Shown here piece after piece: positions 42,182 to 51,228 of a DNA stretch of 64,000 nucleotides; position 1 is the stretch's first letter, and each line of letters starts with the position of its first letter. Source of the stretch: Clostridium aciditolerans (GTDB lineage Bacteria; Bacillota; Clostridia; Clostridiales; Clostridiaceae); NCBI RefSeq assembly GCF_016316925.1, contig NZ_JAEEGB010000008.1:1-64000 (forward strand), written 5' to 3'. Both the position numbers and the translations under genes were made by a program. The notes under the pieces are model-generated. The model did not search any database and had not been told where the DNA came from. It saw nothing but the letters and a program-made list of their open reading frames with translations.

Positions 42182-42580
42182 CTAATTGGAAAGAAGTTTA
42201 TCTATATCTATTAGTGTTACTATTCTATCCTTAAAATTTATAACCCCTTCAATATATGCTTTCTTTCCATCATTAACTTTTTCTATTAATTCTTCTTCAA
42301 CATCTAAAACTTCATCTACTTGATCAACTGTTATACCAACTAATTCATCTTCCATTTCAAGTATAATAATATTATTTTGCTTTTCATCTTGTTTTGGAGT
42401 ACCTAGTAAAAGGTTTATATCTAAAAGTGAAATTACATTTCCTCTTAAATTTATAAGACCTTTTATATGGGCTGGTGCCTTTGGAACTTTTGTTATTTCC
42501 ATAGCATCATTTATACTCTGAACTTTTCCAGTTTCCACTGCAAACTGTTCTTCATTTAATTTAAATATAACAACCTGCAT
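42182..42580 (-). CDS. cheW: Chemotaxis coupling protein CheW (second copy)
   Basis: 132 residues from the ATG at 42580 with GGAGGTG upstream; the longer frame only adds leader. VVIFKLNEEQFAVETGKVQ and GLINLRGNVISLLDINLLLG are CheW signatures. It links receptors to CheA. Another cheW lies at 48276; the two differ in sequence and may serve different receptor sets. Confidence 0.93.
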   Translation of the reverse strand: MQVVIFKLNEEQFAVETGKVQSINDAMEITKVPKAPAHIKGLINLRGNVISLLDINLLLGTPKQDEKQNNIIILEMEDELVGITVDQVDEVLDVEEELIEKVNDGKKAYIEGVINFKDRIVTLIDIDKLLSN

Positions 42581-42690
42581 GGTTGCACCTCCAACTATTT
42601 TCGTAAGAATTTTTAATATCTTTAGCAAAATTTCATAAAAGTTTAATATTTATTTTTCTTCTATTAAACTTTTTATTAAAACTCAATGGA

Positions 42691-42714
42691 TAAAAAAGCC
42701 CTAAGGGCCTTTTC
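42691..42714 (-). terminator. Possible terminator after cheY
   Basis: A short GCCC-TAA-GGGC hairpin with flanking A and T tracts, directly at the cheY stop. The stem is weak, so read-through into cheW and fliM is likely. Confidence 0.5.
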
Positions 42715-43073
42715 TATCCTGTAATTTTTTTAATTGCTTCTAATACTCTGTCTGGCTGGAATGGTTTTACTATGAAATCTCTAGCTCCAGCTTTTATTGC
42801 ATCCATAACCATTGTCTGTTGTCCCATAGCTGAACACATTATTATTTTTGCAGCTGGGTCGAAAGCTTTTATTTCCTTTACCGCCTCTATACCATCCATA
42901 TCTGGCATAGTTATGTCCATAGTTACCACGTCTGGTTTTTCCTTTTTATATAGTTCTACTGCTTTTAATCCATTATTTGCTTCTCCAACTATTTGAAAAC
43001 CATTCTTTTCTAATATATCCTTTATCATCATTCTCATAAAAGCTGCATCGTCAACAATTAATATTTTCGCCAT
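42714..43073 (-). CDS. cheY: Chemotaxis response regulator CheY
   Basis: 119 residues, a single receiver domain. ILIVDDAAFMR holds the acidic pair, Asp53 in VVTMDITMPDMDG is the phosphorylation site, IIMCSAMGQ has the switch Ser/Thr, and FIVKPF the conserved Lys. Phosphorylated by CheA, it binds FliM and FliY. The start has GGAGG upstream. Confidence 0.96.
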   Translation of the reverse strand: MAKILIVDDAAFMRMMIKDILEKNGFQIVGEANNGLKAVELYKKEKPDVVTMDITMPDMDGIEAVKEIKAFDPAAKIIMCSAMGQQTMVMDAIKAGARDFIVKPFQPDRVLEAIKKITG

Positions 43074-43108
43074 TTTATTCCCTCCAAATTTATTTACTCC
43101 TAATATTA

Positions 43109-43708
43109 TTAAAATACGCCTAATGTGCTTAATATTTTTTCTAGAGAACCAGGCATTGGTACATAATAAAAATGCCCTTTAATTTGTTCATTATCTTGTA
43201 CAAACATAGTTTCTATGTCAAGTACATAGTCATCAAATTGTCCTGATTCAATAAAAGTTGTAGAAAGTATAGCTCCAAGCATATCATATGTCACTGCTGG
43301 AACAGAAGGTGTTATGCATAACCCAGTAAATTTTGCAATTGCGTTCATGTATGAACTTGAAACTATATTTCCTATCTCTTGTACAACGGAGTTACCCATT
43401 TCACTTAGATACTCTTCTTTTTGGCCTGTTAAAGTTTCAACTAACTTCAAGGCAGTTTCTTTGTCAAATACAAATAATATATTTCCAGGAGTGTCTCCTA
43501 GTACCCTTACAATAACGCCTACAACTATTTCATCTCCTCCTATACTGGAGAAAATATCATCAAAAGGTACTATATTTATTGCAGGCACTGTCATATCTAT
43601 CTTATTATTTACTAACTGTGATAGAGATGTAGCTGCATTACCTGTGCCTATATTTCCTACTTCTCTTAACGCATCGAGCTGCATCGGAGTAAGATCCTGA
43701 TAGGTCAT
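43109..43708 (-). CDS. cheC: CheY-P phosphatase CheC
   Basis: 199 residues. Two active-site helices with the E-x-x-N motif are present: LREVGNIGTGNAATSLSQL and VVQEIGNIVSSSYMNAIAK. CheC dephosphorylates CheY-P and binds CheD in the adaptation loop; cheD is in the same operon. It follows cheA by 13 bp. The start has GGAGGTAAAA upstream. Confidence 0.95.
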   Translation of the reverse strand: MTYQDLTPMQLDALREVGNIGTGNAATSLSQLVNNKIDMTVPAINIVPFDDIFSSIGGDEIVVGVIVRVLGDTPGNILFVFDKETALKLVETLTGQKEEYLSEMGNSVVQEIGNIVSSSYMNAIAKFTGLCITPSVPAVTYDMLGAILSTTFIESGQFDDYVLDIETMFVQDNEQIKGHFYYVPMPGSLEKILSTLGVF

Positions 43709-43721
43709 TATTTTTACCTCC

Positions 43722-45782
43722 TTATATTAGAGCAGCAACATCTAATATTAATGTTACAAGCCCATCTCCCAATATTGTTGCTCCTATATATTCTTTCAAC
43801 CCTTGTAATGTCTTTCCAAGTGGTTTTATAACAATTTCTTTCTGTCCAAATAGTCCATCAACCATAAGGCCTACAGTCTTTTCTCCAACTTTAACTATAA
43901 CTATATAATTTTTCTGAGCAGAGGATTTTTCGAGGTCTAATCTCTTATGAAGTCTTATTAGTGGTATTACATTTCCATTATGAATTATAACTTCTTTGTT
44001 ATTAGTTCTCTTTACTAAATCATCGCTATAGTCAATAACTCTGTCGATGTATCCCAAGGATATAGCCATAGTTTCTTCTCCTACTTTTACAAGTAGTGCT
44101 TGGATAATTTGAAGCGTTAATGGAAGTCTTATTATAAATGTTGACCCCTTATCCTTTTCACTTATTACATCTACAGTTCCACCAAGAGCTGATATTTTTG
44201 TCTTTACAACATCCATTCCAACTCCCCTACCAGAGATATCTGTTACCTGCTCATTTGTACTAAATCCCTGCATAAATATCAGATTTCTTATGTCGTTATC
44301 TGACATACCATCGGTATTTATTCCTAATCTTTCCGCCTTTGCTCTTACTTTCTCTACTGGTATTCCAGCCCCATCATCTTCAACCTTAATTACAGCTTTT
44401 GTACCTTCTTGGTAAGCTATTAATCTTATTTTTCCTATAGAGTCTTTTCCCTTTGACATTCTCTCTTCTTTTGACTCTATGCCATGGTCTGCAGCATTTC
44501 TTATTAAATGAATAAGAGGTTCTCCTATTTCATCTATTACAGTTCTATCAAGTTCTGTATCTGCGCCTTGGATTATAAGTTCCATTTCTTTTCCAAGCTC
44601 TACGGATAAATCTCTTATCATTCTTGGGAATCTATTAAACACTGTATCCAATGGAAGCATTCTTATTTTCATAACTAAATCTTGAAGATCAGAAGTGGTT
44701 CTTGCAACCTGTTCTAAAGTTTCATTTAGTTCATTAAGTCTGTAACTGCTGCTTATCTGTTCTAATCTTGTTCTATGGATAACTAGTTCAGATACCATGT
44801 TCATAAACTTATCTAATCTATCTAAGTCAACTCTTACAGATTGATGTGCTTTCTTATGAACTTCTTTTTGAGTAGTCTTAGTATTATTAGTTTTTAATTG
44901 TACTGTATCTACAGCTGGTTTTGGCTCTATAACCTCAGCTTCCTTTGCCGCAGCCTTAACTTTTATCTCTTCTACTTTTAACTGATCTTCTACAAACTTC
45001 TTCGCTTTTTCTGCCTTTACATCTACATTATCGACTATAACTTTTTCTACTTCAGATATATTCATTAAAATGTCATATATTTCTTCTTTTTTCTTTGTTG
45101 AAAGAAATACTAAATCTATTTCAAAGTCAAAGTTTTCATTTTCTATATCTTCTGCACCAGGAATAGATTTTATTATTTCACCGCATTCCTCAAGACTCTT
45201 AAATATTAAAAATGCTCTTGCAGATTTTAATAAGGTATCTTTACTCAATAGTATTTTTATTTGATATGAGTTATACCCTCTGTCTTCTGCCTGCTTGACT
45301 ATATTTATATCATATTCATTTAATTCTATAGGAGAATCTAAATCAGAATCTTCTTCATTTTGTTCTTCTTTAAGAATCTCTTTAGTTTCTACATCCTCTA
45401 TTTTTCCTTCTGTTATAGATTCAAGCTCTTTTATTATTTCTTCAATTTGAATCTGTTCATTAACTCCATCAGATATATTGTTTACCATCTGTTCAAGAGT
45501 GTCAAGACATTTAAATAACACGGTAACAACCTTTTGAGTAACTTTTAGATGTCCTTCTCTAAACTCTGATAAAACATCTTCCATTTTATGAGTTAACTCT
45601 GCCATTTCATTGAATCCCATTGTAGCTGCCATTCCTTTGATAGTGTGAGCTACTCTAAATATTTCGTTTAGCTTATCTATATCATTTGGTTCCTGTTCCA
45701 GTTGAAGCAATGAATCATTTAATGTTTGTAGGTTGTCCATAGATTCTTCTAAAAACATAGATAAATACTGTGATGTATCCAT
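43722..45782 (-). CDS. cheA: Chemotaxis histidine kinase CheA
   Basis: 686 residues with all five modules. The Hpt domain has phospho-acceptor His46 in RVAHTIKGMAATMGF. Then come a CheY-binding P2-like region and linker (about 150-310), and a dimerisation segment (VRVDLDRLDKFMNMVSELV). The HATPase has NAADHGIE, DDGAGIP and GRGVGMDVVK; the CheW-like C-terminus is at about 555-686. It phosphorylates CheY and CheB. It sits between cheR and cheC with short gaps; the start has GGAGGGAATAT upstream. Confidence 0.97.
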   Translation of the reverse strand: MDTSQYLSMFLEESMDNLQTLNDSLLQLEQEPNDIDKLNEIFRVAHTIKGMAATMGFNEMAELTHKMEDVLSEFREGHLKVTQKVVTVLFKCLDTLEQMVNNISDGVNEQIQIEEIIKELESITEGKIEDVETKEILKEEQNEEDSDLDSPIELNEYDINIVKQAEDRGYNSYQIKILLSKDTLLKSARAFLIFKSLEECGEIIKSIPGAEDIENENFDFEIDLVFLSTKKKEEIYDILMNISEVEKVIVDNVDVKAEKAKKFVEDQLKVEEIKVKAAAKEAEVIEPKPAVDTVQLKTNNTKTTQKEVHKKAHQSVRVDLDRLDKFMNMVSELVIHRTRLEQISSSYRLNELNETLEQVARTTSDLQDLVMKIRMLPLDTVFNRFPRMIRDLSVELGKEMELIIQGADTELDRTVIDEIGEPLIHLIRNAADHGIESKEERMSKGKDSIGKIRLIAYQEGTKAVIKVEDDGAGIPVEKVRAKAERLGINTDGMSDNDIRNLIFMQGFSTNEQVTDISGRGVGMDVVKTKISALGGTVDVISEKDKGSTFIIRLPLTLQIIQALLVKVGEETMAISLGYIDRVIDYSDDLVKRTNNKEVIIHNGNVIPLIRLHKRLDLEKSSAQKNYIVIVKVGEKTVGLMVDGLFGQKEIVIKPLGKTLQGLKEYIGATILGDGLVTLILDVAALI

Positions 45783-45797
45783 TTATATATTCCCTCC

Positions 45798-46565
45798 TTA
45801 TAGTTTCCTGTATATAAATGTAGAAGCTTTTTCAAATCCATAGTCCCTATAATTATATATGCTTTCAGTAGCTCCCACAAATAGTAATCCGCCTTTTTTT
45901 AACGATTGACTGAATTTTTTATATATTACATCTTTTACATCCTGATTAAAATATATTACCACATTTCTACATACAATTAAATCAAAATCTTTTTCATAAC
46001 TTTCAAGTATTAGGTCATGTTTTTTAAAAGTTACCATACTTTTTATTTTAGGACTTATACTATATTTGTCGTCAATTATAGTAAAATATTTATTTATATA
46101 ATCCTTCTTTACATTTTTAATTTCAGAGGCAACATATTCGCCTTTTTTTGCTCTTTCAAGTATAGTGCTGTCTAAATCTGTAGCAATTATTTTATGCCTT
46201 CCATTTGGCGAAAGATCCTCTAAATACATTGCTATGGAGTAAGGCTCTGCACCAATAGAACATGCTGCACTCCATATTTTAAGTGAACTGCTGTTTCTTA
46301 AAAGTTCCTCTTTAAGTTTATTTTTTAGTTCTTCAAATATTTCAGGATTTCTAAAGAATTCGGAAACATTTATAGTTATAAAGTCTAAAAATTTCTGCCT
46401 TTGAACTGGATCTTTTTTTAAAAGTACAATATATTCATCTACAGTTCTTACTCCTACTCTTGACATTAAGCTATTTATTCTTCTGTGAAGCTGATTTGAT
46501 TTGTATGCGGATAAGTTAATATTAAACTCTTTGAGCACCCACTGCTCAAATTGCACCATATCCAT
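45798..46565 (-). CDS. cheR: Chemotaxis receptor methyltransferase CheR
   Basis: 255 residues. An N-terminal helical domain (YKSNQLHRRINSLMSRVGV) is followed by a SAM-binding domain with KIWSAACSIGAEPYSIAMY and FDLIVCRNVVIYFNQD, both CheR signatures. It methylates receptor glutamates, balanced by CheB. It starts 5 bp after cheB. GGGGGTAG precedes the ATG. Confidence 0.95.
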   Translation of the reverse strand: MDMVQFEQWVLKEFNINLSAYKSNQLHRRINSLMSRVGVRTVDEYIVLLKKDPVQRQKFLDFITINVSEFFRNPEIFEELKNKLKEELLRNSSSLKIWSAACSIGAEPYSIAMYLEDLSPNGRHKIIATDLDSTILERAKKGEYVASEIKNVKKDYINKYFTIIDDKYSISPKIKSMVTFKKHDLILESYEKDFDLIVCRNVVIYFNQDVKDVIYKKFSQSLKKGGLLFVGATESIYNYRDYGFEKASTFIYRKL

Positions 46566-46570
46566 AAGAT

Positions 46571-47641
46571 CTACCCCCTATTTAGCTGACACTGTTTTAT
46601 TATTTCATTTGCTACACTATCTATCGGCAATACTATATCAACCATACCTGTTTCATAAGCTGCTTTAGGCATACCGTATATGGTACATGTAGACTTATCT
46701 TCTGCTATAGTAATACCTCCGCTTTTTTTAATCTCTACAGTTCCCTGCGCTCCATCTTTGCCCATACCTGTAAGCACTGCACTTATAACATGAGGTCCAT
46801 ATATCTTTGCTGCTGATACAAATAATTTATCTGCCGCTGGACGCACCCCCCATAAAGTTGGCTCGCTATTTAAATGAATTCTTGTATCTGGGCCTATTTC
46901 CATATGGAAGCCTCCTTGTGCAATATATACTGTATCTTTTTCTATAGCCATGCCGTCTGATGCCTCTACTACCTTTATTTTGCTGTTTGAATTTAATCTT
47001 TCAGCAAAAGCCTTTGTAAATCCCACCGGCATATGCTGCACCACAAAAACTGGCACACCTAATCTTTCGGGCAAGGCTGTTATAACTGCATATAATGCTT
47101 TTGGTCCCCCTGTTGATGCACCTATTACTACTGATTCTATTTTATCAGAACCTAATCTTTTAATACCTTTAGTTTCAACTTTCGGTCGCTCAGGCATCAC
47201 AACTTTAGGTACAACTTTGTGTTGATGCACAGATACCTTTCTCTCATTGGCTAGCCTTATTTTCTGAACTAAGTCAGCTTTAACCTTATTTATATCTAGT
47301 GATATAGCTCCTGATGGCTTTGGCAGAAAATCAAAAGCCCCTGCTTCTAAGCACTCCATAGTTAGTTCTGGGCCTCTTTGCGAAATACTGCTTAAGACTA
47401 TTACAGGTATATTTACATTTAGTTTCTTCATTTCCTTAAGAGCAGTAATTCCATCCATTTTAGGCATTTCTACATCTAAGGTTATTATATCCGGCATAAT
47501 TTTAGGCAGTTTTGTTAGCAAATCTTCTCCATTTCTTGCTGTGTATACTACTTCCATGTCTGTTTCTTCATTTATCATATCAGAAATAATTTTTCTCATT
47601 AAGGCTGAATCATCTACTACTAAAACTTTTATTTTTTCCAA
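46571..47641 (-). CDS. cheB: Chemotaxis methylesterase/deamidase CheB
   Basis: 356 residues. The receiver domain has Asp56 in DIITLDVEMPKMDG. The catalytic domain has Ser in VVIGASTGGPKAL, His in VVQHMPVGFTKAF and Asp in TGMGKDGAQG. It demethylates receptors under CheA control. It is followed by cheR and preceded by cheD, with a repeat element in between. Confidence 0.96.
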   Translation of the reverse strand: MEKIKVLVVDDSALMRKIISDMINEETDMEVVYTARNGEDLLTKLPKIMPDIITLDVEMPKMDGITALKEMKKLNVNIPVIVLSSISQRGPELTMECLEAGAFDFLPKPSGAISLDINKVKADLVQKIRLANERKVSVHQHKVVPKVVMPERPKVETKGIKRLGSDKIESVVIGASTGGPKALYAVITALPERLGVPVFVVQHMPVGFTKAFAERLNSNSKIKVVEASDGMAIEKDTVYIAQGGFHMEIGPDTRIHLNSEPTLWGVRPAADKLFVSAAKIYGPHVISAVLTGMGKDGAQGTVEIKKSGGITIAEDKSTCTIYGMPKAAYETGMVDIVLPIDSVANEIIKQCQLNRG

Positions 47642-47669
47642 ACTATTATCACTCCATCTTCAATATTAA

Positions 47670-47762
47670 TTAAGAGTTTAGAGTGAAGAGTCTATGAGGA
47701 TTTTTCTCCTTATTTCGAAAAATCAACCCTAACTCTTAACTATTAATTCTTAACTCTTAACT
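47670..47762. repeat. Inverted-repeat element, copy 8
   Basis: TTAAGAGTTTAGAGTGAAGAG at the left and CTAACTCTTAACTATTAATTC at the right flank the GATTTTTC/GAAAAATC hairpin. It ends 2 bp before the cheD stop codon. Confidence 0.7.
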
Positions 47763-47764
47763 GG

Positions 47765-48253
47765 CTAAAGTTCTTTGATTCCCATTCCTACAGTTTTAAT
47801 CTGAACTAAACCATCTGTGGTGTCAAAAATCATAGTTCTCCCCTTATTGCCTCCAACATCTTCAGAAATTATAGGTATAGAATGCTTATTTAAAGCATTT
47901 TTGACTGCTATGCCATTTCTATTTCCTATATCCATAATCATACTTTTGTCAGAAAAATTGAACATAGATGCCCCTCCTGCTATTTTAGCTTTTAAATTTC
48001 TTTTAGAGGCTCCTAATTTTTCTAGCTCTTCTATTAATAACGGAATCGCTAAGTCCGCAAATTTAAGCGGATTTGTTACATTGTTAAATTGAGTACTGTC
48101 CGGCAGCATTATATGTGCCAGGCCGCCTAAAGCTCTTGTTCTGTCGTATAGCGCTATGCCTATGCAAGAGCCCAATCCCACAGTTATAATTTTGTCTGGA
48201 GAAGAGCCAGTATTCATATCTGCTATTCCAACTTTTATTTCTCGTTTTTCCAT
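47765..48253 (-). CDS. cheD: Chemoreceptor glutamine deamidase CheD
   Basis: 162 residues from the ATG at 48253 (AAGGG upstream). The catalytic Cys30 in VGLGSCIGIALYD and His47 in GGLAHIMLPDS are in place. CheD deamidates receptors and is a CheC partner. The GTG three codons earlier is close to the binding site and less likely. It follows cheW by about 20 bp. Confidence 0.93.
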   Translation of the reverse strand: MEKREIKVGIADMNTGSSPDKIITVGLGSCIGIALYDRTRALGGLAHIMLPDSTQFNNVTNPLKFADLAIPLLIEELEKLGASKRNLKAKIAGGASMFNFSDKSMIMDIGNRNGIAVKNALNKHSIPIISEDVGGNKGRTMIFDTTDGLVQIKTVGMGIKEL

Positions 48254-48275
48254 AGTATGCACCCTTTACTTCACG

Positions 48276-48722
48276 CTATATAAGCTTTTTTTCTTCTTCA
48301 GTAAGTATAGTGCCAAGATTTAAAAATATAATTATCTTGCCATCTATTTTGATTAACCCTTTTATATATCTCTGTGATATTCCTGCTACTATATCTGGTG
48401 CTGCCTCTATATTTTTGCTACTTACATCCCTTACTTCTGATACTATATCAACTATTATACCTATCTTATTTCCATCTTGTTTGGCAACAATTATTTTTGC
48501 ATCATTTTTAATTTCATCTTTTTCTAAGCCAAATCTTTTTGTAAGAGATAATACAGGTAAAATGTTTCCCTCATAATTAATTACACCTTGTACAAAATTC
48601 GGCGAATCCGGAAGGGTTGTTGGTTCCTCATATCCTAAGATTCTTTCAACTTCCATGATGTCCGTTGCATAATGTTCTCCATTTATACTAAATATTAATA
48701 CCTTAACTTCCTTGTTCTCCAT
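48276..48722 (-). CDS. cheW: Chemotaxis coupling protein CheW (first copy)
   Basis: 148 residues. VLIFSINGEHYATDIMEVERIL and VQGVINYEGNILPVLSLTKRFG are CheW features; the protein keeps the two five-strand barrels of the family. It is the second gene of the chemotaxis operon, after fapA. The start has GAGGAATTATA upstream. It is only moderately similar to the CheW at 42182. Confidence 0.92.
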   Translation of the reverse strand: MENKEVKVLIFSINGEHYATDIMEVERILGYEEPTTLPDSPNFVQGVINYEGNILPVLSLTKRFGLEKDEIKNDAKIIVAKQDGNKIGIIVDIVSEVRDVSSKNIEAAPDIVAGISQRYIKGLIKIDGKIIIFLNLGTILTEEEKKLI

Positions 48723-48758
48723 TATAATTCCTCCTCGTTAACTCTATAACACCGTACC

Positions 48759-50786
48759 CTATAGGTTAAGCTTATCTACAACTATATCTCCTGAATCATC
48801 TAAGTAAGCATGTACATTTTTACTCGGCATATCTAATATAAACTCTCTTGCTCCAACCATAAATATTGTGTTTTGATAAGCTACATCTACCCATATATGA
48901 CCTTCTTTTTCCACTTCTATTCTGGTAGATACTCCTGCAGTACTGCCAACAACTTTACATTTGATTTCATTCTTAGCCTTTAAACGTCCTCCTCTTGCTA
49001 CACTTTTATCCTGTATAAAATATATATTGCCATTTGCTGTTATATCGGATATGTATTCACCTTTTCCAAGTATAACTACATCACCAGAACTTTGTATAAT
49101 AGAATCCTGGCTGTAAGCTATCTTAACACTCACTGGAAGAGCCAAGGTGTCCTTCAATGACTGAAGTTTGTCTTTTATACAGCTAATTATCTCATCCAAC
49201 TCTACATAATGTTTTATGTTAATTGGTCCCATACCTAAGAGCTTAGACTTCACAAGAACAACTAATTCATCCTCGGCATAATCTTCTTTCTGCATATTTA
49301 AACTAGCGATTACACAAAAGCATATCTTAGGCAGCATTTTAAATTTATTTTCAATGAGAATTTTTATTATTTCCCCATCTTTTCTATCTTCCCCTAAGAG
49401 GTTATATTTTTTTATTTCTTCTACTGCTGATACTAAATTGCTAAGCAGTTCTCTAAGTTGTTCAAGGTTGTTCAAAGTTTTTAGTTTTTCTACATCATCT
49501 CCTCCTCCGTATATTTCCCCAGCAATTACATTTCCTTTTATAATGATATCTCCTCTTGCTCTTATTACCGCTCTTTCTACATCTTTTGCAATATCCACAA
49601 GGTTGCCGCTTTCAATCTCCATGCCTTCCTTTACACTTCCATATACTATTACATCGCCAATAAATCTTATATTCCCTGTCTTTAAGTCTACGTCTCCCTT
49701 AATGTCATGAACTGGATAAACGTAAAAAACATTGCTTTTTACACAGGGCTTTCCGTCTATATCTGCTACTACTACATCCCCATCTTTTATTGCAGCACCA
49801 TTTCCAGCCTTTATTTTTATTTTTTTACCTATTTTATACTTTATTATTTTTCCCGTAACGTCACAACCATCTTGTCCATCATTTCCAGGATTTCTTATTG
49901 CAAGTATATCTCCTTTATGTACTGCTTCTACAGCTCCTATACTTTTAAAGTCAACATTACCGCCTTTATCTTCATGTAATTGTCTAAGTGCTTCCTCAAG
50001 TTTAAATTTTATTTCTATAAAATCATCTGCTCCGTCGATTACCGGTTGTCCTTTTGCAATTAAAATCCTTTCTCTACAACCTTCAACACATTTTTTCAAG
50101 TTTTCTTCTATTATACCATAAACTACATTATTATTCGCTAATTCTTGCTTAACTTCTGCCTCATTAAATTTAGGAGGATGAATTTCAGATTCTACTTCCA
50201 CCTCTAATGTTAACCTTTTATTTTTATTCTTATCTTTAAGCTTATATATATTTTGTGGTGTATAAGTTATCCTAGCATAAGCTTCCATTTTATTATTAGC
50301 TAAAGAGATGTTTAACTCTCTTGCAGCCTTGGTTTCCTCAAAAATAACTACTATATTACTTTCTTCAAATACAGGCTTTTGCCCATTTATTTCCACACCA
50401 TCAACAATAACCTTTGTATTTTTGTCTCTTACTATAATGCATGCTGGCTCCCCACCATCTTTAGGATTTGTAACTACTATTTTCCCTTGTACTATACTTA
50501 CAGTTCCCTCATTTTCATTTATCTCTACATACTCTTCAGCTTTCTCACAATTTTGTGAATCCTGCTCTATTATTTCTAATTTTTCTAAATCATAATTTTC
50601 GCCATCTTTTTTTCTTTCAATTATCATCTCATCTTCTAACTCTACTTGTATAGTTACTCTTTTTCTAAATAGTGATTTTTTCTGCTCTAAGATTTTATAT
50701 TTTAAACTTTCTTTGGATATGCCAATCTCCCCACTGGCAGTTTCAATACATTTTTCCAATGAAGATTCTGTGTATAACTTTTTCAC
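48759..50786 (-). CDS. FapA/DUF342 protein
   Basis: 675 residues. The DUF342 core (about 240-640) consists of beta-helix-like repeats such as GNIRFIGDVIVYGSVKEGMEI, ARGDIIIKGNVIAGEIYGGGD and SSGDVVILGKGEY. An N-terminal half rich in Glu and Lys precedes it (about 1-180), including a Jag-N/KhpB-like start (YTESSLEKCIETASGEIGIS). Such proteins are called flagellar assembly protein A, but their function is poorly known. It is the first gene of the chemotaxis/C-ring operon. The start has GGGGGGTTAATT upstream. Confidence 0.82.
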   Translation of the reverse strand: MKKLYTESSLEKCIETASGEIGISKESLKYKILEQKKSLFRKRVTIQVELEDEMIIERKKDGENYDLEKLEIIEQDSQNCEKAEEYVEINENEGTVSIVQGKIVVTNPKDGGEPACIIVRDKNTKVIVDGVEINGQKPVFEESNIVVIFEETKAARELNISLANNKMEAYARITYTPQNIYKLKDKNKNKRLTLEVEVESEIHPPKFNEAEVKQELANNNVVYGIIEENLKKCVEGCRERILIAKGQPVIDGADDFIEIKFKLEEALRQLHEDKGGNVDFKSIGAVEAVHKGDILAIRNPGNDGQDGCDVTGKIIKYKIGKKIKIKAGNGAAIKDGDVVVADIDGKPCVKSNVFYVYPVHDIKGDVDLKTGNIRFIGDVIVYGSVKEGMEIESGNLVDIAKDVERAVIRARGDIIIKGNVIAGEIYGGGDDVEKLKTLNNLEQLRELLSNLVSAVEEIKKYNLLGEDRKDGEIIKILIENKFKMLPKICFCVIASLNMQKEDYAEDELVVLVKSKLLGMGPINIKHYVELDEIISCIKDKLQSLKDTLALPVSVKIAYSQDSIIQSSGDVVILGKGEYISDITANGNIYFIQDKSVARGGRLKAKNEIKCKVVGSTAGVSTRIEVEKEGHIWVDVAYQNTIFMVGAREFILDMPSKNVHAYLDDSGDIVVDKLNL

Positions 50787-50839
50787 AATTAACCCCCCTA
50801 TACTTATTAATGTAGGTGTTTTTTAATTCATAATTTGAA

Positions 50840-51008
50840 AATTTTGCGACGCAAAATTTAGAAGATATAGGACAATGAAGGAGGTTGTTTCTCCTTAGCG
50901 AAACGATCTTAAAAATATAATAGTTTTCTGACGTAAGGAAGAAAACTCACCTTCACTGTCCTCTGCCCTCTCTCAATTGTCCTCTAAAAAACGCTTAGCA
51001 TTTTTTTA
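50840..51008. repeat. Inverted-repeat element, copy 9 (GAGGACAG subfamily)
   Basis: It begins with the hairpin ATTTTGCGACGCAAAAT, then GGACAATGAAGGAGG, an AGTTTTCTGACGTAAGG block, and ends TTCACTGTCCTCTGCCCTC with an AACGCTTAGCATTTTTTT tail. The left arm is shortened. Same orientation as copy 10. It fills most of the gap between the PTS gene terminator and fapA; otherwise that gap shows only AT-rich DNA. Confidence 0.85.
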
Positions 51009-51188
51009 ATTTTCTGAATTAAAATGCAAGCAATTTATAATTTATATTTAGACTCTAAAATTGTTTAACTATTATATTATTATCGTTAGCTTTTTCTTCC
51101 TCTTTACATCACAATTTTCCAACTCATTGGTAATTAGTGGATTTCAAATTTATTATAACATTTATAGCTATTATTGTGAACTTACAGA

Positions 51189-51228
51189 TAAAAAAATAGA
51201 CACTTGCTTAAAGTGCCTATTTTTTTAC
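51189..51228 (-). terminator. Terminator of the PTS operon
   Basis: AAAAAATAGACACTT pairs with AAGTGCCTATTTTTT (one mismatch) with a 5-nt loop, followed on the minus strand by T-rich DNA. It overlaps the end of the PTS gene. Confidence 0.85.
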